From: Pedobacter terrae
Lineage (GTDB): Bacteria > Bacteroidota > Bacteroidia > Sphingobacteriales > Sphingobacteriaceae
Assembly: GCF_900100705.1 (NCBI RefSeq)
Contig: NZ_FNCH01000003.1
Span: 124,001 to 188,000, forward strand
Reading direction: 5' to 3'
DNA: 64,000 nt
Shown: positions 35,687 through 45,391 of the stretch, piece after piece
How the letters are laid out: the number at the start of each line of letters is the position of its first letter
Numbering within the stretch: the stretch's first letter is position 1
Position numbers and translations under genes: made by a program
The notes under the pieces: model-generated
Told to the model about the DNA's origin: nothing
What the model saw: only the letters and a program-made list of their open reading frames with translations
Databases searched by the model: none

Positions 35687-36985
35687 ATGCAAAGCCTGTT
35701 AGCACTACAAAGCGGAAAACTTAAAGGATCGGTATCGTTAAAACTTTCTGAAAATCTAACTGAATTCCCTTCAGAAATATTCGATTTGGCCGACACATTG
35801 GAAGTACTGGATCTTTCTTTTAATCAACTAAGCACTTTGCCGGCAGATTTTGGCAGTTTAAAGAAACTGAAGATTTTCTTCTGTTCAGAAAACCTTTTTA
35901 CCGTTATGCCTGAGCAATTAGCGGATTGCCCTTTGCTTGATATTGCGGGTTTTAAATCTAACCAGATCACATTGGTACCAGCTAAATCGCTAAATCCTAA
36001 TCTCCGCTGGCTGATTTTAACCAATAACAACATTGCCGAATTACCCAAAGAAATTGGCCTATGTACACGCATGCAAAAGCTGATGTTATCGGGTAACCGT
36101 TTATCAGCACTGCCTGAAGAACTGAGCAATTGCCAGAATTTGAGTTTATTGCGCATTGCCGCAAATAAATTGCATGAATTGCCTCAATGGATTACACAAC
36201 TGCCTAAACTATCATGGATTGCATTTTCGGGCAATAATTTTAGCAAAATACCGGCTGTTGAAACACTTTCATTGATTAACTGGCACGATTTAGAAATCAG
36301 CCATTTGTTGGGTGAGGGGGCATCGGGCATCATTTCTAAAGCCAATAGAACCATTGGTGATGAAACCCGGGAGGTGGCGGTTAAAATATTTAAGGGGAAT
36401 GTGACCAGCGATGGCTTGCCTGAAGATGAAATGACGGCTTATATTGCTGCAGGTTACCACCCCGGTTTGGTTAACCTCATCGGGCAGATTGCACAGCATC
36501 CCAATGAAAAAAAGGGATTGGTAATGGATCTGATCCCGCATCATTTTTACAATCTTGGCAATCCGCCGAGTTTAGAAAGCTGTACCAGGGATGTTTTTCC
36601 GCCAGACAGAAAACTTTCCGAAAAACAGATTATTGGCATCGCTAAAACCATTGCATCGTTAGCCGCTCAATTACATGAGGCCGGCATTATGCATGGCGAT
36701 TTATACGCGCACAATACCTTGGTTGATGATGAAGGCAATACCTTGTTCGGCGATTTTGGTGCAGCAAGTTTTTATGATAAATCAGCTAAAATCGCAGCTG
36801 CACTGGAGCGGATTGAGGTAAGTGCTTATGGTTACTTACTGGATGATCTACTTTCTTTAAAAGACGAAGCGGTAAGTGAAGAAGTTTACAAGATGATCAG
36901 CAAACTAAGAGATGCCTGTTTGGCGGCAGTTCCTTCGGATCGGCCAGATTTTCAACATTTGGTTGATCAGTTGGTTCAGATTTAA
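35687..36985 (+). CDS. Leucine-rich-repeat protein kinase
   Basis: 432 residues. Residues about 15-200 hold seven to eight LRRs of the LPxxL type (for example LEVLDLSFNQLSTLP). A eukaryotic-type protein kinase domain follows: Gly loop LGEGASGIIS (about 206-215), VAVKIF with the ATP lysine, catalytic loop HGDLYAHNTL (Asp and Asn present) and FGDFGAAS (metal Asp). No signal peptide or membrane helix, so a cytosolic LRR kinase. The gene stands alone, 51 bp after the dead ABC-F gene. Its substrate is not evident. Confidence 0.88.
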   Translation: MQSLLALQSGKLKGSVSLKLSENLTEFPSEIFDLADTLEVLDLSFNQLSTLPADFGSLKKLKIFFCSENLFTVMPEQLADCPLLDIAGFKSNQITLVPAKSLNPNLRWLILTNNNIAELPKEIGLCTRMQKLMLSGNRLSALPEELSNCQNLSLLRIAANKLHELPQWITQLPKLSWIAFSGNNFSKIPAVETLSLINWHDLEISHLLGEGASGIISKANRTIGDETREVAVKIFKGNVTSDGLPEDEMTAYIAAGYHPGLVNLIGQIAQHPNEKKGLVMDLIPHHFYNLGNPPSLESCTRDVFPPDRKLSEKQIIGIAKTIASLAAQLHEAGIMHGDLYAHNTLVDDEGNTLFGDFGAASFYDKSAKIAAALERIEVSAYGYLLDDLLSLKDEAVSEEVYKMISKLRDACLAAVPSDRPDFQHLVDQLVQI

Positions 36986-37011
36986 TCACAATTGCTAGAA
37001 AGGTCGTCATT

Positions 37012-37123
37012 CTCGCGCAGGCGGGAATCTTAAAGCATTTTACATTAAGATTATCATAAGTTTTCCTTGTTTAAAAGGCATTCATGAGCACTCCGTGGTT
37101 CCCAATTAAGTTGGGAATGACGG
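37012..37123. repeat. Interspersed palindromic element, hairpin class
   Basis: Left end GTCATTCTCGCGCAGGCGGG and right end GGTTCCCAATTAAGTTGGGA followed by ATGACGG are related to the repeat family at 34641 and 51156 by their GTCAT/ATGAC ends, but have different inner stems. It fills the gap between convergent genes. Confidence 0.5.
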
Positions 37124-37219
37124 ATCTTCGCGTCCTATCAGCTTTCTAAATCACCCGTGATCTGTGTTGATTTTATATAATAATTCAACTTCATAATGAT
37201 GATTACTTTATAAAAAATA

Positions 37220-37882
37220 TTAATTCTGCTGCTTTTTTGCCCAATCCAACCTGCGCTGATCAGGTGTGGTTGTAACCTTGAAATTTTCAAAGGTGGCATT
37301 AAAACCTTTACCATCCGGGCAGGCGGCTACCAAACCCACCATTACAGGCGTATTATCTTTAAAATAACAGGTGCGCAGCATGGTATATTTTTTATCATCT
37401 AAGGAATAGAAAATCTCAACGGCATCCAGTTTTCTAACCGCTTTCATCCAGATGGATGCAGGTGCCTTTTCCAGTTCTACCACGCTCCAATCGCTGGTTT
37501 TATGCGTTACCACCGCACTTACGTTCTGTTTTCCATTTACAAATTCAACACCGGCTTTAATCCATTCTTCTTCGTTAATGCGGAGCATCAGTCCCATCTG
37601 ATCAAAAGTGGTTACATAATTTCCCGTAATTTTCACTTTTACCTCAAATTCGCCACCGTAAGTAGCATAGTAAAAAGGCGCATCATCAACAGTAAAACCA
37701 TAATGCGATATCCGCCAATAGTCGGTTTTGGCCGGAACAAACAGGCTAAAAGTATTTTTATCCTTAATCTCCCATTTTTCAGGTTCGTTAAACCAGTTCA
37801 TTTTGGTTAAACTCTGGGCAAAGGTTTTTATACTCATTAAAGAAGATAGTAACGCCATGATGGCAAGTGATTTAAGTTTCAT
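37220..37882 (-). CDS. Secreted DUF1349-family protein
   Basis: 220 residues from the ATG at 37882, which opens a clear signal peptide (LAIMALLSSLMSIKTFAQ); the frame extends 21 codons upstream without a signal. The mature part matches DUF1349, a concanavalin-like beta sandwich: MNWFNEPEKWEIKDKN, TDYWRISHYGF, GEFEVKVKITG, DQMGLMLRINEEEWIKAGVE, VGLVAACPDGKGF. Probably carbohydrate-related, though members lack proven activity. Divergent to a Crp/Fnr regulator that may control it. Confidence 0.8.
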   Translation of the reverse strand: MKLKSLAIMALLSSLMSIKTFAQSLTKMNWFNEPEKWEIKDKNTFSLFVPAKTDYWRISHYGFTVDDAPFYYATYGGEFEVKVKITGNYVTTFDQMGLMLRINEEEWIKAGVEFVNGKQNVSAVVTHKTSDWSVVELEKAPASIWMKAVRKLDAVEIFYSLDDKKYTMLRTCYFKDNTPVMVGLVAACPDGKGFNATFENFKVTTTPDQRRLDWAKKQQN

Positions 37883-37947
37883 TTGTGTGTTTTGTATGTT
37901 GTGTGCTGCAAACATAATGCAGGGAAAATTTTTAGTAAAGGACATAC

Positions 37948-37976
37948 ATCACTATTTTAATGTGATGATTATCACG
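37948..37976. promoter_or_regulatory. Crp/Fnr-type operator between divergent genes
   Basis: TGTGATGATTATCACG (37961-37976) matches the TGTGA-N6-TCACA consensus with one mismatch. A third half-site ATCAC at 37948 gives overlapping palindromes. It lies between the DUF1349 gene and the Crp/Fnr gene. Confidence 0.55.
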
Positions 37977-38050
37977 CAAATATTTGGTCAAAGCAAGTCT
38001 GTCAGGTTTAAAAATCTTGAATAAACTGTACATTTGTTTGCATTAGAAAC

Positions 38051-38617
38051 ATGGAATTAGATTTTTTAAGAGCGCACATCCATCAGATCGTTTGTTTAAC
38101 AGATGAAGAATTTGAGCATGCTGCATCTTTTTTTACCAGGCGGAAATACAAAAAACACCAGTATATTATCCAGGCGGGTGATACGGCCAGTCAGGAACAT
38201 TTTGTATTAAAGGGAATTGTAAAATCTTCTTACACCGACCATGAGGGAAAAGAATATATTTTGCAGTTGGCCATGGAAGAATGGTGGTTTTCTGATCCGA
38301 ATGCTTTTAATACCGGAACGCCTGCCACTTTAAATGTAGACTGTATAGAAGATACCGAAACCCTGTCTATCTCTTTTGAAAATAAGGAAAAGCTCTGCGC
38401 CTCCTCCCGCAAAATGGAGTATTTTTTCAGAAAAAAGTATACCACGGGCAACATGGCTTTGCAAAAAAGGGTATTGGCTTTATTAAGCAACAATGCTGGC
38501 GAGCGTTACAAGCAATGGCGGAACCAATATCCAACTTTACAAAAAAGAATTCCCAAAACCCTTATTGCATCCTATCTTGGGGTAACCAGGGAAACTTTAA
38601 GTAGGTTATCGCTTTAA
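38051..38617 (+). CDS. Crp/Fnr-family transcription regulator
   Basis: 188 residues. Cyclic-nucleotide-binding-like beta barrel at about 20-110 (YIIQAGDTASQEHFVLKG) and a winged helix at about 140-188 ending in IASYLGVTRETLSRL, the recognition helix. No iron-sulfur Cys cluster, so it is not an Fnr oxygen sensor. Short regulators of this type are common in Bacteroidota. Divergent from the DUF1349 gene with a fitting palindrome between them. Confidence 0.88.
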   Translation: MELDFLRAHIHQIVCLTDEEFEHAASFFTRRKYKKHQYIIQAGDTASQEHFVLKGIVKSSYTDHEGKEYILQLAMEEWWFSDPNAFNTGTPATLNVDCIEDTETLSISFENKEKLCASSRKMEYFFRKKYTTGNMALQKRVLALLSNNAGERYKQWRNQYPTLQKRIPKTLIASYLGVTRETLSRLSL

Positions 38618-38767
38618 ATTTCAGCATTCTGTTTGGTTTTGTTTTTGCCACGAAGGTCACAAAGAAAATTCACGGAGGGTGGGGACCATATTGGAGATTA
38701 TGACCCCACTACTGTACTGACTAAATCAAATTCAAGTTTCTGGTGCAACTAATCAGGAAAAACCAGG

Positions 38768-39634
38768 TTAAAAACACTCTAATTCCCAAAACCGCGACCA
38801 GTTTTTGCCTGCATCAAGTTTTACTATACCCTCTTTGTGTGATAACTCCTGGTTGTGGTTAATGCCATCAGCAACGCCGCACCAGGGTTCTAAACACACA
38901 AATGGCGCATCGGTTGCCGCCCATATTCCGAAGAATGGAAAATCTTCAAAATGGAAATGCAGGCCATAATCATTTTTGGTGTTCAGTAAACTAATGCAGT
39001 TGCTTTGCAGGTTTTTAAAAACCAGCGCATCGTTATAAAACAGTTCATGAGTAAGCTTCAGCTTATGTGCAGTAAGCGCAATATTTTTGGTTTTGTCGGC
39101 CACCAGGCCGTCTTCAAGTTTCCAAAAAGTTAATTTCTCATCGGCATTAAAGGCCAGGTAGTAATCTTCGTAAACGGTATCTGGCGTATTGGGTACCGCA
39201 AATGCAGGGTGCGCACCAATAGAAAACAGAAGCTCGCTAGTTCCGTTGTTTATCACCTCATAAGTTAAATTCAACTTTCTATCTATTAACCGATACCTTA
39301 GTTTGAGCTCAAAATAGAAAGGATATACTTTTAAAGTATCTTCGCTTTGGGTTAACGAAAAAACGCCCTCGCTTTTACTTATTTTTTCGAAGTTAAAAAC
39401 ATGATCGCGGGCGAAACCATGACGGGGTAGTTCGTAGTTTTTACCCTGGTAAATAAAACTATTGTTTTTTAATGAACCTACAATGGGAAATAATACCGGA
39501 CTATGTTTCGCCCAATATTTTGGGTTGGCATTCCATACATATTCAATCTGGGTTTCTTTACTAAATAAACTTTGAAGTTCTGCGCCTTTAGCCGCCAGGC
39601 TAACTTTTATAAAATCGTTTTCGAGAGTTATCAT
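38768..39634 (-). CDS. Aldose 1-epimerase family protein (LacX-like)
   Basis: 288 residues, full length for the LacX-like branch of galactose mutarotases. Catalytic marks: GFARDHVF (His region), IGAHPAF (His on the active-site strand) and CLEPWCGVAD (Glu). Likely interconverts sugar anomers in the cytosol; there is no signal peptide. Monocistronic. Confidence 0.87.
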   Translation of the reverse strand: MITLENDFIKVSLAAKGAELQSLFSKETQIEYVWNANPKYWAKHSPVLFPIVGSLKNNSFIYQGKNYELPRHGFARDHVFNFEKISKSEGVFSLTQSEDTLKVYPFYFELKLRYRLIDRKLNLTYEVINNGTSELLFSIGAHPAFAVPNTPDTVYEDYYLAFNADEKLTFWKLEDGLVADKTKNIALTAHKLKLTHELFYNDALVFKNLQSNCISLLNTKNDYGLHFHFEDFPFFGIWAATDAPFVCLEPWCGVADGINHNQELSHKEGIVKLDAGKNWSRFWELECF

Positions 39635-39738
39635 TACAAGTTAAAATTAGCAAAATTTGTGCTTTGAAGTTATCTTTTTTAAATAGGGGGAAATCATCAG
39701 ACCGAATTAGCTCAAGACCTGAGACTTTTGATTTCAGA

Positions 39739-40992
39739 CTAACCACGCTCCTCCCAGATACAAGCAATATTTATAATGGTTTGTACCGCTTTTTCCATAT
39801 CCTGTACGCTTACCCATTCTTGTTTGCTATGAAAGGCATGTTCTCCAGCAAAAATATTGGGGCATGGTAAACCCATATAAGAAAGTCGCGAGCCATCAGT
39901 TCCGCCACGGATACTTTGTTGTTTAGGTACTACACCCGCTCTTTCAATGGCCTCAATACCGTATTGTACAATTTGAGGATGCTGATCTAAAACCTGTTTC
40001 ATATTGCGATATTGTGCTTTGATATTCAGCTTGTAGGTAGATTTTGGGTAGCTGGCGATTACCTTTTTTACCGTTTCTTCCAAAAACCGGCCATGCGCAG
40101 CCAATTTCTCATCGGTAAAATCCCTGATGATAAACTGTGCTTCTGCTTCTTCCACCTGGCCGTTTATACTTACCGGATGGATAAAACCTTCTTTTTGATG
40201 TGTGGCCTCTGGCGTAAGGGTATCTTTTGGCAGCGAATCTAAAATTTCGGCAAGGATCTTAATTGCACTTTCCATCTTTCCTTTTGCAAAGCCCGGATGC
40301 GTACTTACACCATAAATTTTAAGGGTAGCCCCATCTGCAGAAAAAGTTTCATCTTCAATAGAGCCGAGTGTTTCCCCATCAATGGTATAACCAAAATCGG
40401 CACCTAATTTCTTTAAATCAGCTTTGTCTACGCCCCTGCCTATTTCTTCATCTGGCGTAAAAAGAAGTTTGATGGTTCCATGTTTTACTTCGGGGTTTTT
40501 TATTAAAAAGGCAGCAGCTTCCATAATTTCAGCTAATCCTGCCTTATTATCGGCTCCCAATAAAGTTGTTCCGCTTGCGGTAATAATATCGTTTCCAATC
40601 TGATGTTTGAGGTCTTTGTGCTCAGAAAGTTTGATTACAATATGAGGGTCGTCTGGCAGAATCAAGTCTTGTCCCTGATAATTATCATGAATAATCGGTT
40701 TAACATTTTCGCCGCTACAATCAGGCGAGGTATCCATGTGCGAACAGAAGAAGATAACGGGCAACTGCTTGTTTGTATTTGATGGGATGGTAGCGTACAC
40801 ATAACCATTATCATCCATTTCGGCGTCGGAAATGCCTGTTTCTAACAATTCCTGAACCAATACTTTACCCAGGTTCTTTTGTTTTTGGGTTGATGGGCAG
40901 GTAGAAGAATTTGGATCGGATTGGGTATCAATTTTAGCATATTTTATAAACCGCTGCTCAAGAGATTTATCAAAGTTGGTATATGTACTCAT
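39739..40992 (-). CDS. pepT: Peptidase T
   Basis: 417 residues, M20B family tripeptide aminopeptidase. Dinuclear zinc ligands lie in FFCSHMDTSPD (His, Asp), GADNKAG (Asp), TPDEEIGRG (catalytic Glu and Glu ligand), TIDGETLG and the C-terminal GEHAFHSKQEW (His). RGGTDGSRLS is the substrate-binding block. Cytosolic peptide turnover. Single gene. Confidence 0.93.
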   Translation of the reverse strand: MSTYTNFDKSLEQRFIKYAKIDTQSDPNSSTCPSTQKQKNLGKVLVQELLETGISDAEMDDNGYVYATIPSNTNKQLPVIFFCSHMDTSPDCSGENVKPIIHDNYQGQDLILPDDPHIVIKLSEHKDLKHQIGNDIITASGTTLLGADNKAGLAEIMEAAAFLIKNPEVKHGTIKLLFTPDEEIGRGVDKADLKKLGADFGYTIDGETLGSIEDETFSADGATLKIYGVSTHPGFAKGKMESAIKILAEILDSLPKDTLTPEATHQKEGFIHPVSINGQVEEAEAQFIIRDFTDEKLAAHGRFLEETVKKVIASYPKSTYKLNIKAQYRNMKQVLDQHPQIVQYGIEAIERAGVVPKQQSIRGGTDGSRLSYMGLPCPNIFAGEHAFHSKQEWVSVQDMEKAVQTIINIACIWEERG

Positions 40993-41051
40993 AATTCAAA
41001 GGTAAAAGTTATATATATTGGATAATCATATTATTTTTGTAAAAAAATAAT

Positions 41052-41783
41052 ATGATTGTTAATTTGCTGAAAGCTACTTATCTAACCCTGCTATTTGTTT
41101 TTATAGGCAGTTTTTCTTTCGCCCAATCCAGCTATTTTAATATGTCGTACGGCTTTGGTGGAGGAATAAACAATTCTTATACTGATGTTTATCAAGGTAG
41201 TATTGGATATACAACTTATGGCGTATTCGATTTTCATATCACTCCATTTGTAACCCTCGGTTTAGAAGGACAGTATGGTTTGATTCAAGGAGGAGACATA
41301 GAAACCGACCCCAATAACCGTCAGTTTGTAAACAAATATACAGCGCTTAGCGCCAATGTAAAATTGATGCTTGGCGAAGTAGTAGACTATTATCAAAGTG
41401 AATTTTTATACAAAATCAGAGGTTTGTATGCAGGCTTGGGCATAGGTATAATCAATAATAATATTACCGATATTGTAAGGATTAAGCCAGCTTGGGCCGC
41501 TTCCAACCCTGGTTATGGTCCATTTCCGGGCGAAAATAAGACCTTGAACATGATGGTGCCTTTAAACTTAGGGTTTAATTATTATATTAATGATGGCTAC
41601 GGTTATATGCGATATGTCATCAATTTCAATGCGCAATCGACCGTTACTTTGGGCGAAGGGCTTGATGGCTATAACGACGTAAGAACTCAATTTAAAAACT
41701 TCTCACCTGATATTTACAGCTCCTTTACATTAGGTTTCAGGTACATGTTAGGTAATATTAAAACTTATCGTAGAACGCTTTAA
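41052..41783 (+). CDS. Outer membrane beta-barrel protein
   Basis: 243 residues with a signal peptide (1-24, cleavage near SFAQS). Alternating aromatic beta strands fill the rest and the protein ends in LGFRYMLGNIKTYRR. This fits an 8- to 10-strand outer membrane barrel of the porin-like type. No ligand motif. The M14 peptidase gene starts 31 bp downstream on the same strand. Confidence 0.65.
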   Translation: MIVNLLKATYLTLLFVFIGSFSFAQSSYFNMSYGFGGGINNSYTDVYQGSIGYTTYGVFDFHITPFVTLGLEGQYGLIQGGDIETDPNNRQFVNKYTALSANVKLMLGEVVDYYQSEFLYKIRGLYAGLGIGIINNNITDIVRIKPAWAASNPGYGPFPGENKTLNMMVPLNLGFNYYINDGYGYMRYVINFNAQSTVTLGEGLDGYNDVRTQFKNFSPDIYSSFTLGFRYMLGNIKTYRRTL

Positions 41784-41814
41784 TAACCGTATTTTGTTTC
41801 TTAGCTTTAGAGGT

Positions 41815-43554
41815 ATGAGAAAACTCTTTGTGTTGTGTTTGCTGTTAATAAGGCTAAAAGCTATCGCACAAGAAACACCTTTCGAATTAAGTGGAAAAAC
41901 AGCAACCACAACGTATACTCAAGCCACATCTTATTACAAAAATTTGGCTAAAACATATCCTGAAGCCAAACTATTAGCCTATGGAAATACCGATTTTGGT
42001 AAACCTTTACACTTATTGGTTTTATCACATGACCGGGTTTTTGATCCGGTACAGATCAGGAAACAAAATAAAAGAATTTTATTGATCAATAATGGCATTC
42101 ACCCTGGCGAACCTGAAGGCATAGATGCATCGATGATGCTGGCCCGCGATCTGCTTAAAGCTGGTAAACTGCCAAAAGATGTCGTGATTTGCATCATTCC
42201 ACTTTACAATATAGACGGCAGTTTTAACCGTAGTGGAACATCCAGGGCGAACCAGAACGGGCCAGTTGCTTATGGTTTTAGGGGCAATAGCAAAAACCTT
42301 GATCTGAACCGCGATTTCATTAAAACGGATTCGAAAAATTCAGCAGCATTTCAACTCATTTTTAATATCTGGCAGCCAGAAATATTTGTGGATACCCATA
42401 CCAGCAATGGTGCCGATTACCAATATGTGATGACGCTTATCCCGACTCAAAAAGATAAGCTAAACCCTATACTTTCTGATTACTTGACCAAAACTTTAGT
42501 GCCTGATTTATATGCCGGTATGGAAAAGCTAGGTTACCCGATGGTTCCTTATGTAAACTCAATAGGCGAAACCCCCGAAACCGGGATAACAGGTTTTATC
42601 GAATCGCCGCGTTATTCAACTGGTTACACCACACTGCATAATACCATCGGTTTTATGCCCGAAACCCATATGTTGAAATCGTACGATTTACGTGTGGATG
42701 CAACTTACAAGCTTTTGAAAACCTATATTGAGGTTGTAGAGCGGGATGCCAAAATGATCGGGGCCAATAAACGAAAAGCCGACGAGGCAGTGGTTACGCA
42801 AAAAGAATTTCCTTTAGCCTGGAAATTGAATAAAAACGAGGTTAATGATATAACTTTTAAAGGTTTTGAAGCCGGCCAAAAAACCAGCGCAGTGAGCGGT
42901 GCTGATCGTTTATACTACGACCGTAAAAAACCTTACACTAAAACCATTAAAGAATGGAACAAGTATGAACCTTTATTATCTGTCCAGAAGCCTGTGGCCT
43001 ACATCATTCCGAAAGCCTGGGATCGCATAATTTCACTGCTTAAACTAAATCAGGTTAAACTCAGCGAATTAAAAAGCGATCAGAAAATTGCTGTAGACAG
43101 TTATTATATCGGCGATTTTAAAACGGTGACCCGTCCATATGAAGGTCATTACCTGCACTCCGGTGTAGCAGTAAATACTGTTCCGCAAAAGCTGCAATAT
43201 TATGCCGGCGATTATGTGGTTTATGTAAACCAGCCGTGTAACCGGTATATTGTAGAAACTTTAGAACCCCAGGCTACAGATTCTTATTTCAACTGGAATT
43301 TTTTCGATTCTATTTTGGATATGAAAGAGCACTATTCGGCATATGTTTTTGAAGATACGGCTGCAGAACTGCTAAAAAATAACCCTGATTTAAAAAGTAA
43401 ACTGGAAGCCAAAAAGTTGGCCGACCCCGAATTTGCAAAGAATGGTGCCGCACAACTTGATTTTGTGTATAAAAATTCTGATTATTACGAAAAAACACAC
43501 AACAGATATCCGGTTGCACGTTTAGTAACAGATGTGAAACTTGATTTAAAATAA
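41815..43554 (+). CDS. M14-family zinc carboxypeptidase
   Basis: 579 residues from the ATG at 41815, which opens the signal peptide (KLFVLCLLLIRLKAIAQ). M14 motifs: zinc site NNGIHPGEPEG (HPGE), substrate arginine in NLDLNRDFIKT, zinc His in FVDTHTSNG, and catalytic Glu near FMPETHML. The C-terminal 200 residues form an accessory domain. Exported peptidase, likely periplasmic or surface. Rhomboid gene follows 7 bp later. Confidence 0.88.
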   Translation: MRKLFVLCLLLIRLKAIAQETPFELSGKTATTTYTQATSYYKNLAKTYPEAKLLAYGNTDFGKPLHLLVLSHDRVFDPVQIRKQNKRILLINNGIHPGEPEGIDASMMLARDLLKAGKLPKDVVICIIPLYNIDGSFNRSGTSRANQNGPVAYGFRGNSKNLDLNRDFIKTDSKNSAAFQLIFNIWQPEIFVDTHTSNGADYQYVMTLIPTQKDKLNPILSDYLTKTLVPDLYAGMEKLGYPMVPYVNSIGETPETGITGFIESPRYSTGYTTLHNTIGFMPETHMLKSYDLRVDATYKLLKTYIEVVERDAKMIGANKRKADEAVVTQKEFPLAWKLNKNEVNDITFKGFEAGQKTSAVSGADRLYYDRKKPYTKTIKEWNKYEPLLSVQKPVAYIIPKAWDRIISLLKLNQVKLSELKSDQKIAVDSYYIGDFKTVTRPYEGHYLHSGVAVNTVPQKLQYYAGDYVVYVNQPCNRYIVETLEPQATDSYFNWNFFDSILDMKEHYSAYVFEDTAAELLKNNPDLKSKLEAKKLADPEFAKNGAAQLDFVYKNSDYYEKTHNRYPVARLVTDVKLDLK

Positions 43555-43561
43555 GCCCAAA

Positions 43562-44176
43562 ATGGAATACTTCAATATTGCTCCCGTAGCCTCCTTAATT
43601 TTTGTTTTTACTATTATTACCAGCCTATATGCTTTCTACGATCGTTCGATTTATGGAAAATTTATGCTGCATCCTTATAGTGTTTCAAAAGGGCAGAATG
43701 TTTTCACCTTGATTACCAGTGGACTTGTACACGCCGATTGGATGCACCTATTTTTTAACATGTTTACTTTTTATGCTTTTGCCTTTGCACTTGAAAGTAT
43801 GATGGGCAGCTGGCGTTTTGGATTGCTTTACTTTTTGGGTTTGGTGCTGAGCGATCTGCCAACGGTGATCAAACATAAAGATAACTTTAATTACAATAGC
43901 CTTGGCGCATCAGGGGCAATCAGCGCAGTGCTTTTTAGTTATATTTTATATAATCCAATGTCCAAAATTTATATCATGTTTATCCCGATCGGGATTCCTG
44001 CGGTAGTTTTTGGGATTATATATTTGATTTATTGCGCTTATGCTTCCCGCAATTCAAGGGATCATATCAATCATGATGCACACTTTTTTGGCGCTTTAAC
44101 CGGATTGATTTTTACGATTATCTTCGTGCCGGGGATTCTGCAGAACTTTATTACGATGTTAACGGGAGGGCGATAG
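43562..44176 (+). CDS. Rhomboid-family intramembrane protease
   Basis: 204 residues with six membrane helices. Catalytic dyad: Ser in LGASGAIS (GASGA) and His in NHDAHFFGALTG. HADWMHLFFNMFTF in helix 2 carries the conserved WMH..N pattern. Cleaves membrane proteins. Close to the M14 peptidase gene (7 bp), probably one transcript. Confidence 0.9.
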   Translation: MEYFNIAPVASLIFVFTIITSLYAFYDRSIYGKFMLHPYSVSKGQNVFTLITSGLVHADWMHLFFNMFTFYAFAFALESMMGSWRFGLLYFLGLVLSDLPTVIKHKDNFNYNSLGASGAISAVLFSYILYNPMSKIYIMFIPIGIPAVVFGIIYLIYCAYASRNSRDHINHDAHFFGALTGLIFTIIFVPGILQNFITMLTGGR

Positions 44177-44275
44177 TATTCATTAAAAGAATCGTCATTT
44201 CCGTGAAACCATTCGTGTGGACACATCTTCTGTTAATTCTATATTTGTTTTTAGTGCACATTCATAAGTCGGCCG

Positions 44276-45259
44276 TCACCCTGCCGTAGGCAGATAAGGT
44301 TTCTCGAAGAAACTCATTGGCTCTTCAGGGTTTTTAATAATTTCAAACACAACATAACCCCAGGGTTTCCAGAAGTTTTCCAATACCTGTGCATATATTT
44401 TATGCTGCCAAACATCAAAAAGTGGTTTGGTCATGTTACCCCGTAAAGGCATCGCTTCAATATAAATAGTGCCTTCTACAGGCATAAAGGTATATTCGGG
44501 TAAGCGGTTAAAAAGATAGGCTGAGTAATAAAAGCGGGCGCTTAACTCTTCAAATTGTTCGGCGGTTAAGGCTTTTCCTTTTATCTCATTAATGATATCC
44601 TGGTGATAGCGTTTATTGGTGCCATTATCCTGTAAACAGGCAATGATCCCAAAATCTTTCATTTTTAACGAGAAGGTTAACGTGTTAATCTCATCACGGA
44701 AACTGAATGGTGTTTCTCCGTTTTCCAGTTTTACCACAGTAATAGACCATGGTGTGAAATCTTCAAACTCCAGGCTGGTATACAGATTTTGCATCATGAA
44801 ATTTAAGTTGGCAAATTTCATCATCAGCGATTGCGACATGTTTAAACCATCGGCAGTCATTTCTTTGCGTAGTGCCGAATGCATTTCGATATATACAAAA
44901 CCATATAAAAATTTGCCGATCCAGTTAAAAAGATCCAGTTCTGGCAATACGGATACCGCATCGTAACCTTTTCTGAAGGCCGCTTCGATCTTATCTTCCA
45001 AAGGATTTAGAAACTGCTCATTGATCTCGGTATTTACCGGGATAACTAAGGTATTGTACGAACGGATACTCTCATCCAAAAACTGGATCTGCTCTTCGCC
45101 GCTTAAACCTGCCTGTTCCAGCAACCATTTGGGAAGCAATGGCACCTGAATAACAGGAGAATTAAATGTTTTTCCGCTTAAAAAGCAGGTTTTGTATAAA
45201 AAATCGAAGTTTTGGAAAGGATTGTATAAGCCGGTATTCATCACTGCAATATTAGCCAT
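44276..45259 (-). CDS. Conserved cytosolic protein of unknown function
   Basis: 327 residues from the ATG at 45259 (ANIAVMNTGLYNPFQN). Mostly alpha/beta, no signal peptide and no recognised motif; a segment PVEGTIYIEAMPLRGNM near 285 is compact and hydrophobic. The longer frame to 45280 has no better start context. I do not recognise the family. Confidence 0.6.
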   Translation of the reverse strand: MANIAVMNTGLYNPFQNFDFLYKTCFLSGKTFNSPVIQVPLLPKWLLEQAGLSGEEQIQFLDESIRSYNTLVIPVNTEINEQFLNPLEDKIEAAFRKGYDAVSVLPELDLFNWIGKFLYGFVYIEMHSALRKEMTADGLNMSQSLMMKFANLNFMMQNLYTSLEFEDFTPWSITVVKLENGETPFSFRDEINTLTFSLKMKDFGIIACLQDNGTNKRYHQDIINEIKGKALTAEQFEELSARFYYSAYLFNRLPEYTFMPVEGTIYIEAMPLRGNMTKPLFDVWQHKIYAQVLENFWKPWGYVVFEIIKNPEEPMSFFEKPYLPTAG

Positions 45260-45391
45260 TATATTTTTAGGGCTGAGCAATGATCTTTTATTTTAACGTG
45301 AAGATTACAACCTCGCCCTGTTCGAGGCCTTGCTTTACCAACTGTAGCTGCATCCCCCCATGCCGGCGATTTTAACAGGGTGAGATCAGGT

